In this document: in pieces, positions 1 through 8,569 of the stretch | Position numbering within the stretch: the stretch's first letter is position 1 | Layout of the letters: every line of letters begins with the position of its first letter | NCBI GenBank assembly: GCA_964408025.1 | Contig: CAYOXX010000086.1 | Location: 1 to 14,174 of the forward strand | From: CAYOXX01 sp964408025 | GTDB lineage: Bacteria; Acidobacteriota; DATKUA01 | Direction: 5' to 3' | Length of the DNA: 14,174 nt | Made by a program: the position numbers and the translations under genes | Notes under the pieces: generated by a model | Database searches by the model: none | The model's input: only the letters and a program-made list of their open reading frames with translations | Told to the model about the DNA's origin: nothing

Positions 1-1747
<1,747 letters not shown>

Positions 1748-1753
1748 CTCTGA

Positions 1754-1759
1754 CCTCCC
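1754..1759 (-). promoter_or_regulatory. Shine-Dalgarno of ftsH, favouring a TTG start
   Basis: The minus strand reads GGGAGG followed by a 6-base spacer and TTG (1747-1745), in frame with the ATG at 1735. The spacing is good for TTG and too long (18 bases) for ATG. This adds the residues MSPR ahead of MKSLALW. Confidence 0.55.
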
Positions 1760-1780
1760 GTCCCGGCCGCCACGCGGGCC

Positions 1781-2299
1781 CTAGTCCTCGATCCAGGTGA
1801 TGTAGGGCAGCTCACGGTACTTCTCCTGGAAATCCAGCCCGTAGCCGACGACGTAGCGGTTGGGGATCTCGAAGCCGACGTAGTCGGCATCGATGCTTAT
1901 CTTGCGGGCCTCCGTTTTGTCGAGCAGCACGCAGACGCGCAGGCTTGCCGGCCCCCGCTCGCGGAGGTGGTTAAGCAGGTAGTCGAGGGTGATGCCGGTG
2001 TCGAGGATGTCCTCGATGATCAGCACGTCGTTGCCGGTGGCCTCGAAGGGGGTGGTGTAGTGCAGCCCACGGGGGATCTCGTGCTCGCTGTCGGTCATCG
2101 TGACGCGGATGAACTCGCAGGTGATCGGGCAGGTGAGCTGCCGCACCAGGTCGGCCAGGAAGATGAAGCTGCCCTTGAGGATGCCGACCACCGTCAGTCG
2201 CCGGTCCGCGTAGTCCTTACTGATCTTCTTGGCCAGCTCGGCGATCCGCTTGCCGATCTCCTCTTCCGTCAGCAGCACTTCTTTGCTCAGCTCCGGCAT
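1781..2299 (-). CDS. hpt: Hypoxanthine(-guanine) phosphoribosyltransferase family protein
   Basis: Members of this family transfer phosphoribose from PRPP to hypoxanthine or guanine in cytosolic purine salvage. The 172-residue length is normal. Visible motifs are GILKGSF at about 39-45, the PRPP-binding signature LIIEDILDTG at 93-102 with the acidic pair E96/D97 and D100, DKTEAR at 128-133, and the C-terminal VGYGLDFQEKYRELPYI block at 151-167. The start is the ATG at 2299-2297, with GAGGTG five bases upstream. It overlaps the tilS stop by one base (TGATG), so translation is probably coupled. One oddity is that the catalytic flexible loop reads FIRVTMTDSEHE at 63-74, where the family normally has a Ser-Tyr pair (SSYG in bacteria, KSYC in human). 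Position between tilS and ftsH is the classical hpt context. The family call is firm; the exact substrate is less certain because of the altered loop. Confidence 0.94.
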   Translation of the reverse strand: MPELSKEVLLTEEEIGKRIAELAKKISKDYADRRLTVVGILKGSFIFLADLVRQLTCPITCEFIRVTMTDSEHEIPRGLHYTTPFEATGNDVLIIEDILDTGITLDYLLNHLRERGPASLRVCVLLDKTEARKISIDADYVGFEIPNRYVVGYGLDFQEKYRELPYITWIED

Positions 2300-3690
2300 C
2301 AATCCACCTCTTCTATGCTCAGGATCCGTCTAGTAGCCTGGGTGACGCGGAACCCCTCGCCGACCCGCAAGCCGCTTACCCAGCAGATCCTGCCGCGGCT
2401 CAGGAAAACAGGATGGCGCGCCCGCGAGGGCCGCGCGATCTTGGCGTTGACGAAGAGGTCTTGCAGCTTCTGCCGGCCGGGGGCGCCGAGCGGCCGATAG
2501 CGGTCTCCGCTGCGCCAGGGGCGAACCTCCAACTCCTCGCCAGCGGCATCGGCATCCAGGAACGCGCGGCGCGGGCCGCTAAGTCCCTCAATATCAAGGC
2601 CATCGCCCGCTCCAATTATTCTCAGGGCGAACGATTTGTCAACCTCTTTGACATCCAGCGTCCGCCCAGCACGCGCCAGGTAGCGGTAGTCCGGCGGGTA
2701 GGCAGCGGGCTTGCGCCTCACGGACAGCTTGCCGCCCTCCAGCGCCGCCGCCCACTCGCCGTCCAGCTCGACGGCCGGGCCCTGCCCCAGCGCGCAGCGC
2801 CGCAGCGCCTCGATCGTCCGCGAGCTCAGGGCCCGCAGGTGGCCGCGCACCCTCATGGCGGCCCTGCGCAGCACCCGCCGCTGCAGCGCCGGGTGGAGCG
2901 AGGCGAACGCGCCGGCGTCCAGATCCAGTCCCTCTCCCCGGCCCGCCGTCTCGGGAGTCGCGATGCCGCGCGAGATCTCCTCCGCCAGCTCCCACAGGAG
3001 GTCGTCCTCGTCGCCAAGCAGTGCCGCGTTCGCCGCGGCCGTGCGGACCAGCGAGGGATTCAGCTCCAGCAGCAGCGGCATCACCCGCCGCCGCAGGAAG
3101 ACGCGCGCGAAGCGCTCGTCGGCGTTGCTGGCGTCGGTGCGGCAGGGCAGCTCACGCCGACGCAGGTAGGCGAGCACATCCCCCCTCTCCACGTCGAGCA
3201 GGGGCCGGACGACACGGCCGCGCGCGCGGCGCATGCCCCGGAGGCCGCCGGCCGCGGCGCCTCGCAGCAGCCGTAGCAGGACCGTCTCGACCTGGTCGTC
3301 GCGCGTGTGGGCGACGGCTATACGGTCGGCCCCCAGCTCCCCGGCCGCGTCCTCGAGGAAGCGGTAGCGGCAGTCGCGGGCCACCTCCTCGAGGTTGCCG
3401 CGCCTCCGCTCGGTCTCGGCCGCCACGTCGATCCGGCTGCTGCGGAACTGTAACGAGAGCCCCTCCGCCAGCTTGGAGCACCAGTGCTCGTCGGCGTCGC
3501 TGTCGCGGCCGCGCAGCATGTGGTTGAGGTGGGCCGCGCAGAGCTCGCACTCCAGCTCATCGCGCAGCTCGACCAGGACGTGAAGGAGCGCCGTGGAGTC
3601 GGGGCCGCCCGATAGGGCCACGAGTACACGGTCGCCCGGGGCGATGAGCGCCGATTGCGCTATCGTCTCCCGGACTGTCGAGGCAAGCAT
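2299..3690 (-). CDS. tilS: tRNA(Ile)-lysidine synthase TilS
   Basis: TilS uses ATP and lysine to convert the wobble cytidine of tRNA-Ile2(CAU) to lysidine, so that it reads AUA and is charged with isoleucine. The 463-residue protein is close to the E. coli enzyme in length. The PP-loop SGGPDS lies at 27-32, HLNHMLRG at 54-61, AHTRDDQVET at 127-136 and VRPLL at 161-165, all in the N-terminal ATP-pyrophosphatase domain. The C-terminal TilS domain includes RPWRSGDRYRPLG at 390-402 and KLQDLFVNAKI at 408-418. The ATG at 3690 is used because the reading frame upstream of it runs back into the tRNA. No Shine-Dalgarno is visible between the tRNA 3' end and this ATG. The stop overlaps the hpt ATG by one base. 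The gene is the first protein gene behind the promoter at 3798-3827. Confidence 0.96.
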   Translation of the reverse strand: MLASTVRETIAQSALIAPGDRVLVALSGGPDSTALLHVLVELRDELECELCAAHLNHMLRGRDSDADEHWCSKLAEGLSLQFRSSRIDVAAETERRRGNLEEVARDCRYRFLEDAAGELGADRIAVAHTRDDQVETVLLRLLRGAAAGGLRGMRRARGRVVRPLLDVERGDVLAYLRRRELPCRTDASNADERFARVFLRRRVMPLLLELNPSLVRTAAANAALLGDEDDLLWELAEEISRGIATPETAGRGEGLDLDAGAFASLHPALQRRVLRRAAMRVRGHLRALSSRTIEALRRCALGQGPAVELDGEWAAALEGGKLSVRRKPAAYPPDYRYLARAGRTLDVKEVDKSFALRIIGAGDGLDIEGLSGPRRAFLDADAAGEELEVRPWRSGDRYRPLGAPGRQKLQDLFVNAKIARPSRARHPVFLSRGRICWVSGLRVGEGFRVTQATRRILSIEEVD

Positions 3691-3702
3691 CGTGAAAACC
3701 GA
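3691..3702 (-). promoter_or_regulatory. 12-base leader between tRNA CCA end and tilS start, no Shine-Dalgarno
   Basis: Reading the minus strand, the encoded CCA (3705-3703) is followed by TCGGTTTTCACG and then the tilS ATG. There is no purine-rich ribosome site. If tRNA 3' processing cuts here, the tilS message would start nearly leaderless. That consequence is inferred. Confidence 0.5.
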
Positions 3703-3778
3703 TGGTGGCGGTGGAGGGATTTGAACCCCCGACACTGCGGATATGAGCCGCATGCTCTAACCACTGAGCTACACCGCC
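3703..3778 (-). tRNA. tRNA with CAU anticodon, probably elongator tRNA-Met (tRNA-Ile2 not excluded)
   Basis: The 76 bases fold as a complete cloverleaf: acceptor GGCGGTG/CACCGCC, D arm GCTC/GAGC, anticodon stem TGCGG/CCGCA with loop CTCATAT (anticodon CAT), a T arm with TTCAAAT loop and one G-T pair, discriminator A, and an encoded CCA. A CAU anticodon can be initiator Met, elongator Met or Ile2. The G1-C72 pair argues against a typical initiator. The acceptor stem and GGGGGTTC T arm resemble Bacillus elongator tRNA-Met, while the short D loop also resembles E. coli tRNA-Ile2. I favour elongator Met only moderately. The gene lies directly upstream of tilS, whose product modifies only the Ile2 isoacceptor. 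Confidence 0.95.
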
Positions 3779-3797
3779 GGGTTAACGGTAGGCCGGA

Positions 3798-3827
3798 ATT
3801 CTAGGCTCGGCCCTTCCCTCGTGTCAA
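3798..3827 (-). promoter_or_regulatory. Sigma70-type promoter for the tRNA-tilS-hpt-ftsH cluster
   Basis: The minus strand has TTGACA (3827-3822, perfect -35), an 18-base spacer and TAGAAT (3803-3798, five of six -10 matches). The expected start lies near 3791, about 13 bases before the mature tRNA. The stretch just after the -10 (TCCGGCC) is GC-rich, as in stringently controlled stable-RNA promoters; that regulation is inferred. Confidence 0.75.
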
Positions 3828-3929
3828 CCGGGCCGCCCGCCAGCCGCCCGCTTGGACTGGCAAGCCGATTGCGCGGTTTGATCGCCATTGCGGGCATTAC
3901 GGTGGGTGTTGGGCGGGCTGCGCACAGCG

Positions 3930-3958
3930 TTGAAAAGGCTCGCCGGCTGGCCTATGAT
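3930..3958 (+). promoter_or_regulatory. Sigma70-type promoter for the exported protein at 4146
   Basis: TTGAAA (3930-3935), a 17-base spacer and TATGAT (3953-3958), each five of six matches to consensus. It is divergent from the tRNA promoter about 100 bases away. The expected start near 3965 would give a leader of about 180 bases. Confidence 0.65.
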
Positions 3959-4145
3959 GTGCGATGAACCGCCGTGTGCCGCAGCGTGGTACCACTATAT
4001 CCGTCGAGGGTGGTCGCAGGCACTTTGGATTAGACGGATTCGGGAGTCAGCGGTACAGCGACGGATTCGCTTCGTGTTCATCACCGCGAGGCGATGTATA
4101 GGGGCAGGCTCCCCAGCGCCGGCCCCTCGGACACGGGAGGAAGGC
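3959..4145 (+). other. Long untranslated leader of the gene at 4146
   Basis: Together with 3779-3958 this forms the only gene-free stretch longer than 300 bases in the window. The part between the tRNA and the plus-strand promoter holds the tRNA promoter and otherwise nothing I recognise. In the leader, AGGGGC (4100-4105) can pair with GCCCCT (4122-4127), and the overlapping GGGG (4101-4104) can instead pair with the nearer CCCC (4111-4114). These would be mutually exclusive folds just ahead of the Shine-Dalgarno at 4136-4140. I recognise no known riboswitch. Confidence 0.35.
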
Positions 4146-5312
4146 ATGGCAAGGATAGCTTGTTCTCTTTCGATAATTGTTATTCTCCTGGCGGCCTCGC
4201 CCCTGGTTGCCCAGGAGGCGCCGGCGGTCAAATCGATCACCATCGAGGAAGATGGTTTCGGGTTCAAGTTCCTGCCGCTCGGCGTGACACACAACAACAC
4301 GATGGTCGTGTTCTACGAGCACTGGACTGGGTCGAGCACCGCCCTCAAGGCCAGGTTCATCACCGCCTCCGGCAATCCCGGCCAGACGAGCACCATAGCC
4401 GCCAGCATCGATTCCCGCATGTGGGACGCGGTGTGGCACCCGGTGCTCAAGCGCTTCGTGGTCGTCTACCGCCTCAACAACGCCCTCTACGCCCGCCCGG
4501 TCGGCCAGTTCGGGGCGCCGCTGTCGCAGGCGAAGAAGGTGTGCGATTACAGCGACGTCTACATCCACATCGCCTGGACAACCAGGAAGAAGTTCATCCT
4601 CTTCATCACCAGGGGCGGGCAGGTCGTCGCCCAGGCCTTGAAGAAGAACGGCAAGAAAAAGAAAGGCGAGCAGGCGGTCACCGGCGTGGCCGCTGGCGAG
4701 GCCTACCCTGTGGACGCCGCGACCGAGGACGACGGCACCGCCGTCGCCTACTACGCCCACTACGTGAGCAGTACTAACCTCCTGACGCCAAGGCTGGTGA
4801 AGGTCAACCACAAGCCGAGGAACGTGATCGCCGATTTCGCCATCTCCTCCCCCCGAGGGAGCACCGCGAAGGCCACCTTCGTCGGCGCCTACGATCCCGC
4901 CAGCCAGACACATTCGGTCGCCTGGAGGTTCGTCGGGGCGGGGGGAGTGAATGCCAGGTATTGTACTTTCTACGAGTCGGGTGCCATGCGCAAACACCCC
5001 ACCGCCATCCCCGGCAGGGTCAGCCCGAGAGCGCTGCTCTACAATCCTTCCACCCAGCGGTTCGCAATCCTGTTCATAGATTACGCCTATTTCGCGCCGC
5101 CCGATTCGGCTGGGCCGGCCGCGATGGACCACACCGAGCTTCACCTGGTGATCTACAACCCCAGCGGTTCAATCGCGGACAGCGACTACCTCATCTGGCA
5201 GGGCCAGGCGGAGCACGAGGGGTACGGTGTCGGATACGCCAAGAACGGCAGCCTGCTCGCCGTGATGAGCTACGAGACGATAGCGGGCATCTTCGGCCGC
5301 TTCATTTACTGA
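4146..5312 (+). CDS. Exported protein of unknown function with propeller-like repeats
   Basis: I do not recognise this 388-residue protein. It begins with a clear signal peptide: MAR, a hydrophobic stretch at about 5-22, and likely cleavage after LVA near residue 22. The mature part is rich in aromatic and beta-forming residues. It carries recurring motifs of the kind HPVLKRFVVVYR (98-109), YDPASQTHSVAWRF (249-262) and YNPSTQRFAILFI (299-311), where a position such as Y-x-P-x-x-x-R-F is followed by a hydrophobic strand. This pattern resembles blades of a beta-propeller, which is inference. A short lysine-rich loop, KKNGKKKKG, lies at 166-174. The ATG at 4146 is chosen for its GGAGG five bases upstream and the signal peptide; the frame stays open upstream to 3888 without a comparable start. 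It is probably expressed from the promoter at 3930-3958 and acts in the periplasm or outside the cell. Confidence 0.85.
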   Translation: MARIACSLSIIVILLAASPLVAQEAPAVKSITIEEDGFGFKFLPLGVTHNNTMVVFYEHWTGSSTALKARFITASGNPGQTSTIAASIDSRMWDAVWHPVLKRFVVVYRLNNALYARPVGQFGAPLSQAKKVCDYSDVYIHIAWTTRKKFILFITRGGQVVAQALKKNGKKKKGEQAVTGVAAGEAYPVDAATEDDGTAVAYYAHYVSSTNLLTPRLVKVNHKPRNVIADFAISSPRGSTAKATFVGAYDPASQTHSVAWRFVGAGGVNARYCTFYESGAMRKHPTAIPGRVSPRALLYNPSTQRFAILFIDYAYFAPPDSAGPAAMDHTELHLVIYNPSGSIADSDYLIWQGQAEHEGYGVGYAKNGSLLAVMSYETIAGIFGRFIY

Positions 5313-5439
5313 GCAGATCCGTGATCGATGCCGTTCCACGTCGCTTGGGCGGCGCGGTCGGGCCCACTGGCCGCCCGAAGCCCTCTTGCGAGCGCCGGAT
5401 TATCCGATCGAGTGAGCCCGGCATACCGAAGGGGAGTGG

Positions 5440-6330
5440 ATGCGAAGGGCCGCGCTGGACATAGGTTCCCAGTCGATACTGCTCCTGATCGCCGACCTCG
5501 AGGGCGACCGCCTGGAGCCCGTGCGCGAGGAGTTCTTCGCGCCGCGCCTGGGGGAGGGGCTCGCCGCCTCCGGGCGGCTCAGCGTTGAGGCGATGGCCCT
5601 GGCTGAGCGCGACATAGTGCGGGCAGTCGAGCTCTGCGGGCTCCACGGCGCGCAGGAAGTGGTCGCCGTGGGCACGGCCGCCGTGCGGGAGGCAGCCAAC
5701 GGAAACGATTTCGTTTCCCGCCTCCGGGAGCGTCTGGGTATCGAGATCAAAGTCCTGAGCGGCGTCGAGGAGGCGGAGCTGACATACTGCGGCGCCCTCT
5801 CGGGCTCCGGGATCACCGGCAGCGTGGCGGTGCTCGACGTCGGCGGCGGCAGCACCGAGTGCACTGTTGGAATCAAAGGCAAAGCAACAGGATCAAAAAG
5901 CGCTCCCGTGGGCGCCGTCCTGCTGAGCGACCGCTTCGGGCGCAGCCCCGGTCTTGCCGCCGCCGCGCTCTCCGAACTGGGCGAACTGCTGGCCCCGATG
6001 GCCGAGGCGGCGCAGGGGAGCGAGCTGTTCGGAGTCGGCGGCAGCGCCACCACGCTGGCCTCCGTGAAACTCGGTCTGGCGGAGTACGATCCAGAGAGCG
6101 TATCCCGCTGCTCGCTCACCCCGCGAGACCTGGACCGCCTCATCGGCCGCTTCCGTAGGCTCGAGGTCGAGGAGATCCGGCGACTGCCCGGCATCGACCC
6201 GACCCGCGCCGACATCATCGAGGCCGGCGCCACAATAATACGAACTTTTTTGGAGCTCGCCGGCGCCGGGTCGCTGCGGGTCAGCGCCAGAGGACTGCGC
6301 TACGGCCTACTGCTGCCTGGACCAGCCTGA
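5440..6330 (+). CDS. Ppx/GppA-family phosphatase (exopolyphosphatase or pppGpp phosphohydrolase)
   Basis: Proteins of this actin-fold family hydrolyse inorganic polyphosphate or pppGpp in the cytosol. The 296 residues match the short, two-domain form without the C-terminal HD extension of E. coli Ppx. Visible motifs are the phosphate-1 loop ALDIGSQS (5-12), GTAAVREAANG (78-88), LSGVEEAEL (106-114) with the likely catalytic glutamate at 110 or 111, the phosphate-2 loop LDVGGGSTE (132-140), GVGGSATTLA (198-207), LPGIDPTRADII (249-260) and the closing RGLRYGLLL (284-292). The family usually has GSNS in the first loop, so Gln11 is a mild deviation. The ATG has GGGGAG three bases upstream. The gene lies 127 bases after the exported protein with no promoter I trust between them. 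Sequence alone does not decide between polyphosphate and pppGpp as substrate. Confidence 0.92.
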   Translation: MRRAALDIGSQSILLLIADLEGDRLEPVREEFFAPRLGEGLAASGRLSVEAMALAERDIVRAVELCGLHGAQEVVAVGTAAVREAANGNDFVSRLRERLGIEIKVLSGVEEAELTYCGALSGSGITGSVAVLDVGGGSTECTVGIKGKATGSKSAPVGAVLLSDRFGRSPGLAAAALSELGELLAPMAEAAQGSELFGVGGSATTLASVKLGLAEYDPESVSRCSLTPRDLDRLIGRFRRLEVEEIRRLPGIDPTRADIIEAGATIIRTFLELAGAGSLRVSARGLRYGLLLPGPA

Positions 6331-6352
6331 TCCGCCGGGGTCTTTGATGCCG

Positions 6353-6361
6353 TGCTATACT
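6353..6361 (+). promoter_or_regulatory. Candidate extended -10 promoter for the VWFA-related gene
   Basis: TGC followed by TATACT (6356-6361) forms an extended -10 element with five of six matches to TATAAT. I see no good -35 at 16-18 bases, which extended -10 promoters can tolerate. The start would fall near 6368, giving a leader of about 140 bases that includes the palindrome at 6443-6456. Confidence 0.4.
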
Positions 6362-6442
6362 TCCGCTCAGGGGAAAACCGACAGAAATACGCCGAGGCGG
6401 CCCCCGCTGGGAGCACCGGGCGGATGGCGGCGTCGAGCGCAT

Positions 6443-6456
6443 GTAACAACTGTTAC
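6443..6456 (+). promoter_or_regulatory. Perfect 14-bp inverted repeat, operator-like
   Basis: GTAACA and TGTTAC are separated by AC, so the site reads GTAACAACTGTTAC. It lies 50 bases upstream of the VWFA-related start codon, inside the probable leader. The size and symmetry suit a dimeric regulator. The left nine bases, GTAACAACT, recur at 9310-9302 on the minus strand, 34 bases upstream of the HlyIII-like start. Confidence 0.4.
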
Positions 6457-6506
6457 GGCCACTCCCGCTGCGGGCTGATAAATTGCCCAGAGCAATGGAG
6501 AATTGA

Positions 6507-8465
6507 ATGAGGCACTCAAACACCAGACTGGTTATCGGCTCGTTAATCGCGGCCATGCTGTTCGCTCCCTCGGCCTTCGCGCAGGAGTCTGGAGAGCTGC
6601 GGGCGCTGAGCAGCGAGCAGGACATCCCGCAGTTCGAGCAGGACATTTCGGTGAGGCTGCGCCTCGTCGATATCACCGCCGTCGACCGCTCCGGCGATTA
6701 CGTGACCGACCTGACGGTTGACGAGTTCGTGCTCCTGGTCAACGGCCGCGAGCAGGAGATCCGCACCTTCGACATCTACTTCCCGGGCGCCGGCCGGGGC
6801 GAGGTCGATGCTGAGGGCGGCGGCGTGCCCGCCGCCGTGTCGCCGGCGCGCCTCATCATTCTCTTCTTCGACCAGGCCTACAGCAGCTACCGCGGCCTGC
6901 GCAACGCCAAGGCCGCGGCCGAGCAGTTCGTGCTGCGCAGCCTCAGCCCCGGCGATCGGGTGATGGTGATCGGCTACGACCACTCGATCAGGATCTACAA
7001 CGATTTCGCGCTCGACAGGGACGAAATCATCGCCGCGATCCAGGGAATCAGTTTCGGCTTCGGCAGCCCCTCGCTTTCCAGCCCCGCGCACTTCCGCGGC
7101 GAGAACCAGTTTGACATTCGGATCTACCTGCAGGCGCTCAACCGCCTGGCCCTCTACCTCAAGGCCTTCCGCGGCCGCAAGACGATGGTGATGCTCAGCG
7201 AGGGGTTCGACTACCGCATCGCCATCTATTCCATCCCCCAGTACATGCGCGAGACGCTCGAGGCGTTCAACGACGCCAGCACAACCATCTTCTCCGTCGA
7301 CGTGGGCGGCCTCCAGGTGCCCGGCTCCGGCGGCGCCCCCGTTCGCTACGAGATCAGCCGCCGCCAGGGCCGCCACGACACGCTGGCCAACTTCGCCAGC
7401 GAGACCGGCGGCAAATTTTACAGGGGCAACAACAACATCGAAACGCTGCTGCTAAGCATCGACTCCGACGTCAGCCACTACTACGTGCTCGGCTTCTACA
7501 GCGACGACGAGCCGAACGGCCGCTTCCGCGAGGTCGAGGTGCGCACCACCCGCCCCGGCGTCCGCCTCTACCACCGCCGCGGCTACTTCGCGCCCGAGCC
7601 GTTCGAGAGGTTGAATCGCGACAAGCGCGCCGTGCACCTGCAGGAGGGGTTCAACCGAAACTCTCCATTCGCGGAGTTCGACGCCCGCTTCCGCGCCCAT
7701 ATCTTCCCGCGGGCCGACGGCAGCGCCGTCGCCTCCGTCGTCGTAGAGGCGCCGCTTGGCGAGGGGGGCTCGCCCGAGATGGAACTGCTCGGCTACGTCT
7801 ACAACAGGGAGCGGGAGATCATCGACGTCTTCCACAAGCGCTTCGACTTCGACAGGCGTCCCGACGGCGAGACATTCCGCCACGCGCAGACGGTGGCGCT
7901 GGAACCCGGCGACAACCTTATCAAGATGGTCCTCCGCGACAACCGCAGCGGTCAGCGGGCCTACTCGTTCCTGCTGGCCAGAATGCCGGAACTGGGCGAG
8001 GGACTGCACGCCGGCACCATCGCCATCGGTGAGCCGGCCGCCGACTTCGTTAACAGCTCTCAGGCCCGCGTGAGCTCACTCGAGAGGCAGTACCGCCTGC
8101 CGCACCAGGAGTTGGCAGACCCGCTGGCGCCCCTGACTCGCGTCGGGATCCTCGCCGGCGCCTCGCTCGAGCTGGAGAGCGGTGACCGCGTGGGCGTCAT
8201 CATCAGGGTCGCCGGCATCGACGAGGGCGATGCCACGCCGCGCCTGGCGGCCTCCTACACGCTGCGCGGCGAGGACGGCTCCCAGTACCGGCCGCAGGAG
8301 CTCGAGCTGAGGATCTACCGCGTAGCCGGGACGAGGGCGGCAATCGTTCACTCGGTGCTTGACCTCGCCGACGTGCCGCCGGGCACCTACCTGCTGCGCG
8401 CCCGCATCGACGACGCCGACCGGAACATAGCGGTCGGCCAGCAGACAGAAATCACAATCCGCTGA
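6507..8465 (+). CDS. Exported VWFA-related protein, acidobacterial type
   Basis: The 652-residue protein starts with a signal peptide (likely cleavage after AFA at residue 25). A short beta domain follows at about 47-92, with the wording VDITAVDRSGDYVTDLTVDEF and LLVNGREQEI, typical of the acidobacterial VWFA-related family (TIGR03436 in my memory). The VWFA-like fold spans about 115-330: the first strand LIILFFDQAYSS (116-127), FVLRSLSPGDRVMVIGYD (141-158), KTMVMLSEGFDYR (225-237) and TIFSVDVGGL (260-269), then YYVLGFY (325-331) and YHRRGYF (355-361). The canonical metal site D-x-S-x-S is replaced by DQAYS. The remaining 290 residues look like beta-rich modules with no domain I can name. The ATG has GGAG six bases upstream. 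The role is unknown; extracellular or envelope adhesion and protein contact are usual guesses for this family. Confidence 0.9.
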   Translation: MRHSNTRLVIGSLIAAMLFAPSAFAQESGELRALSSEQDIPQFEQDISVRLRLVDITAVDRSGDYVTDLTVDEFVLLVNGREQEIRTFDIYFPGAGRGEVDAEGGGVPAAVSPARLIILFFDQAYSSYRGLRNAKAAAEQFVLRSLSPGDRVMVIGYDHSIRIYNDFALDRDEIIAAIQGISFGFGSPSLSSPAHFRGENQFDIRIYLQALNRLALYLKAFRGRKTMVMLSEGFDYRIAIYSIPQYMRETLEAFNDASTTIFSVDVGGLQVPGSGGAPVRYEISRRQGRHDTLANFASETGGKFYRGNNNIETLLLSIDSDVSHYYVLGFYSDDEPNGRFREVEVRTTRPGVRLYHRRGYFAPEPFERLNRDKRAVHLQEGFNRNSPFAEFDARFRAHIFPRADGSAVASVVVEAPLGEGGSPEMELLGYVYNREREIIDVFHKRFDFDRRPDGETFRHAQTVALEPGDNLIKMVLRDNRSGQRAYSFLLARMPELGEGLHAGTIAIGEPAADFVNSSQARVSSLERQYRLPHQELADPLAPLTRVGILAGASLELESGDRVGVIIRVAGIDEGDATPRLAASYTLRGEDGSQYRPQELELRIYRVAGTRAAIVHSVLDLADVPPGTYLLRARIDDADRNIAVGQQTEITIR

Positions 8466-8538
8466 TCAGGCCGGCGAGAACGTGGGACCTGCATGGCCCC
8501 ACAAACAGTCTGCTGCGAAGTTTCTCTTGACAGTGCCT

Positions 8539-8563
8539 GTAGGCGCGGGCATTCAGCCCGCGC
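8539..8563 (+). repeat. REP-like palindromic element with GTAG head
   Basis: GTAG (8539-8542) is followed directly by a perfect 8-bp inverted repeat, GCGCGGGC and GCCCGCGC, with loop ATTCA. A GTAG or GGAG head plus a GC-rich palindrome is the layout of REP elements mobilised by RAYT (TnpA-REP) proteins. It sits in the 104-base gap between convergent genes, a favoured REP location. No T-run follows, so a simple intrinsic terminator is less likely. Only one copy is visible here. Confidence 0.55.
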
Positions 8564-8569
8564 GGGCGA

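Noticed and set aside
3688..3753. Longer TilS start inside the tRNA
   Set aside because: The extra N-terminal residues are encoded by the tRNA itself and add no family motif; the ATG at 3690 fits the TilS length.
4047..5144. A 365-codon minus-strand open frame
   Set aside because: It mirrors the exported protein gene at 4146, which has a promoter, Shine-Dalgarno and signal peptide; the antisense frame has none of these.
5347..5376. Inverted repeat GGGCGGC/GCCGCCC after the exported protein gene, as an intrinsic terminator
   Set aside because: The loop is 16 bases and no T-run follows; such pairings arise easily in GC-rich DNA.
5396..5406. Small palindrome CGGATTATCCG upstream of the Ppx/GppA gene, as an operator
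   Set aside because: Only 5-bp arms, no promoter near it, and no second copy that I could find in the window.
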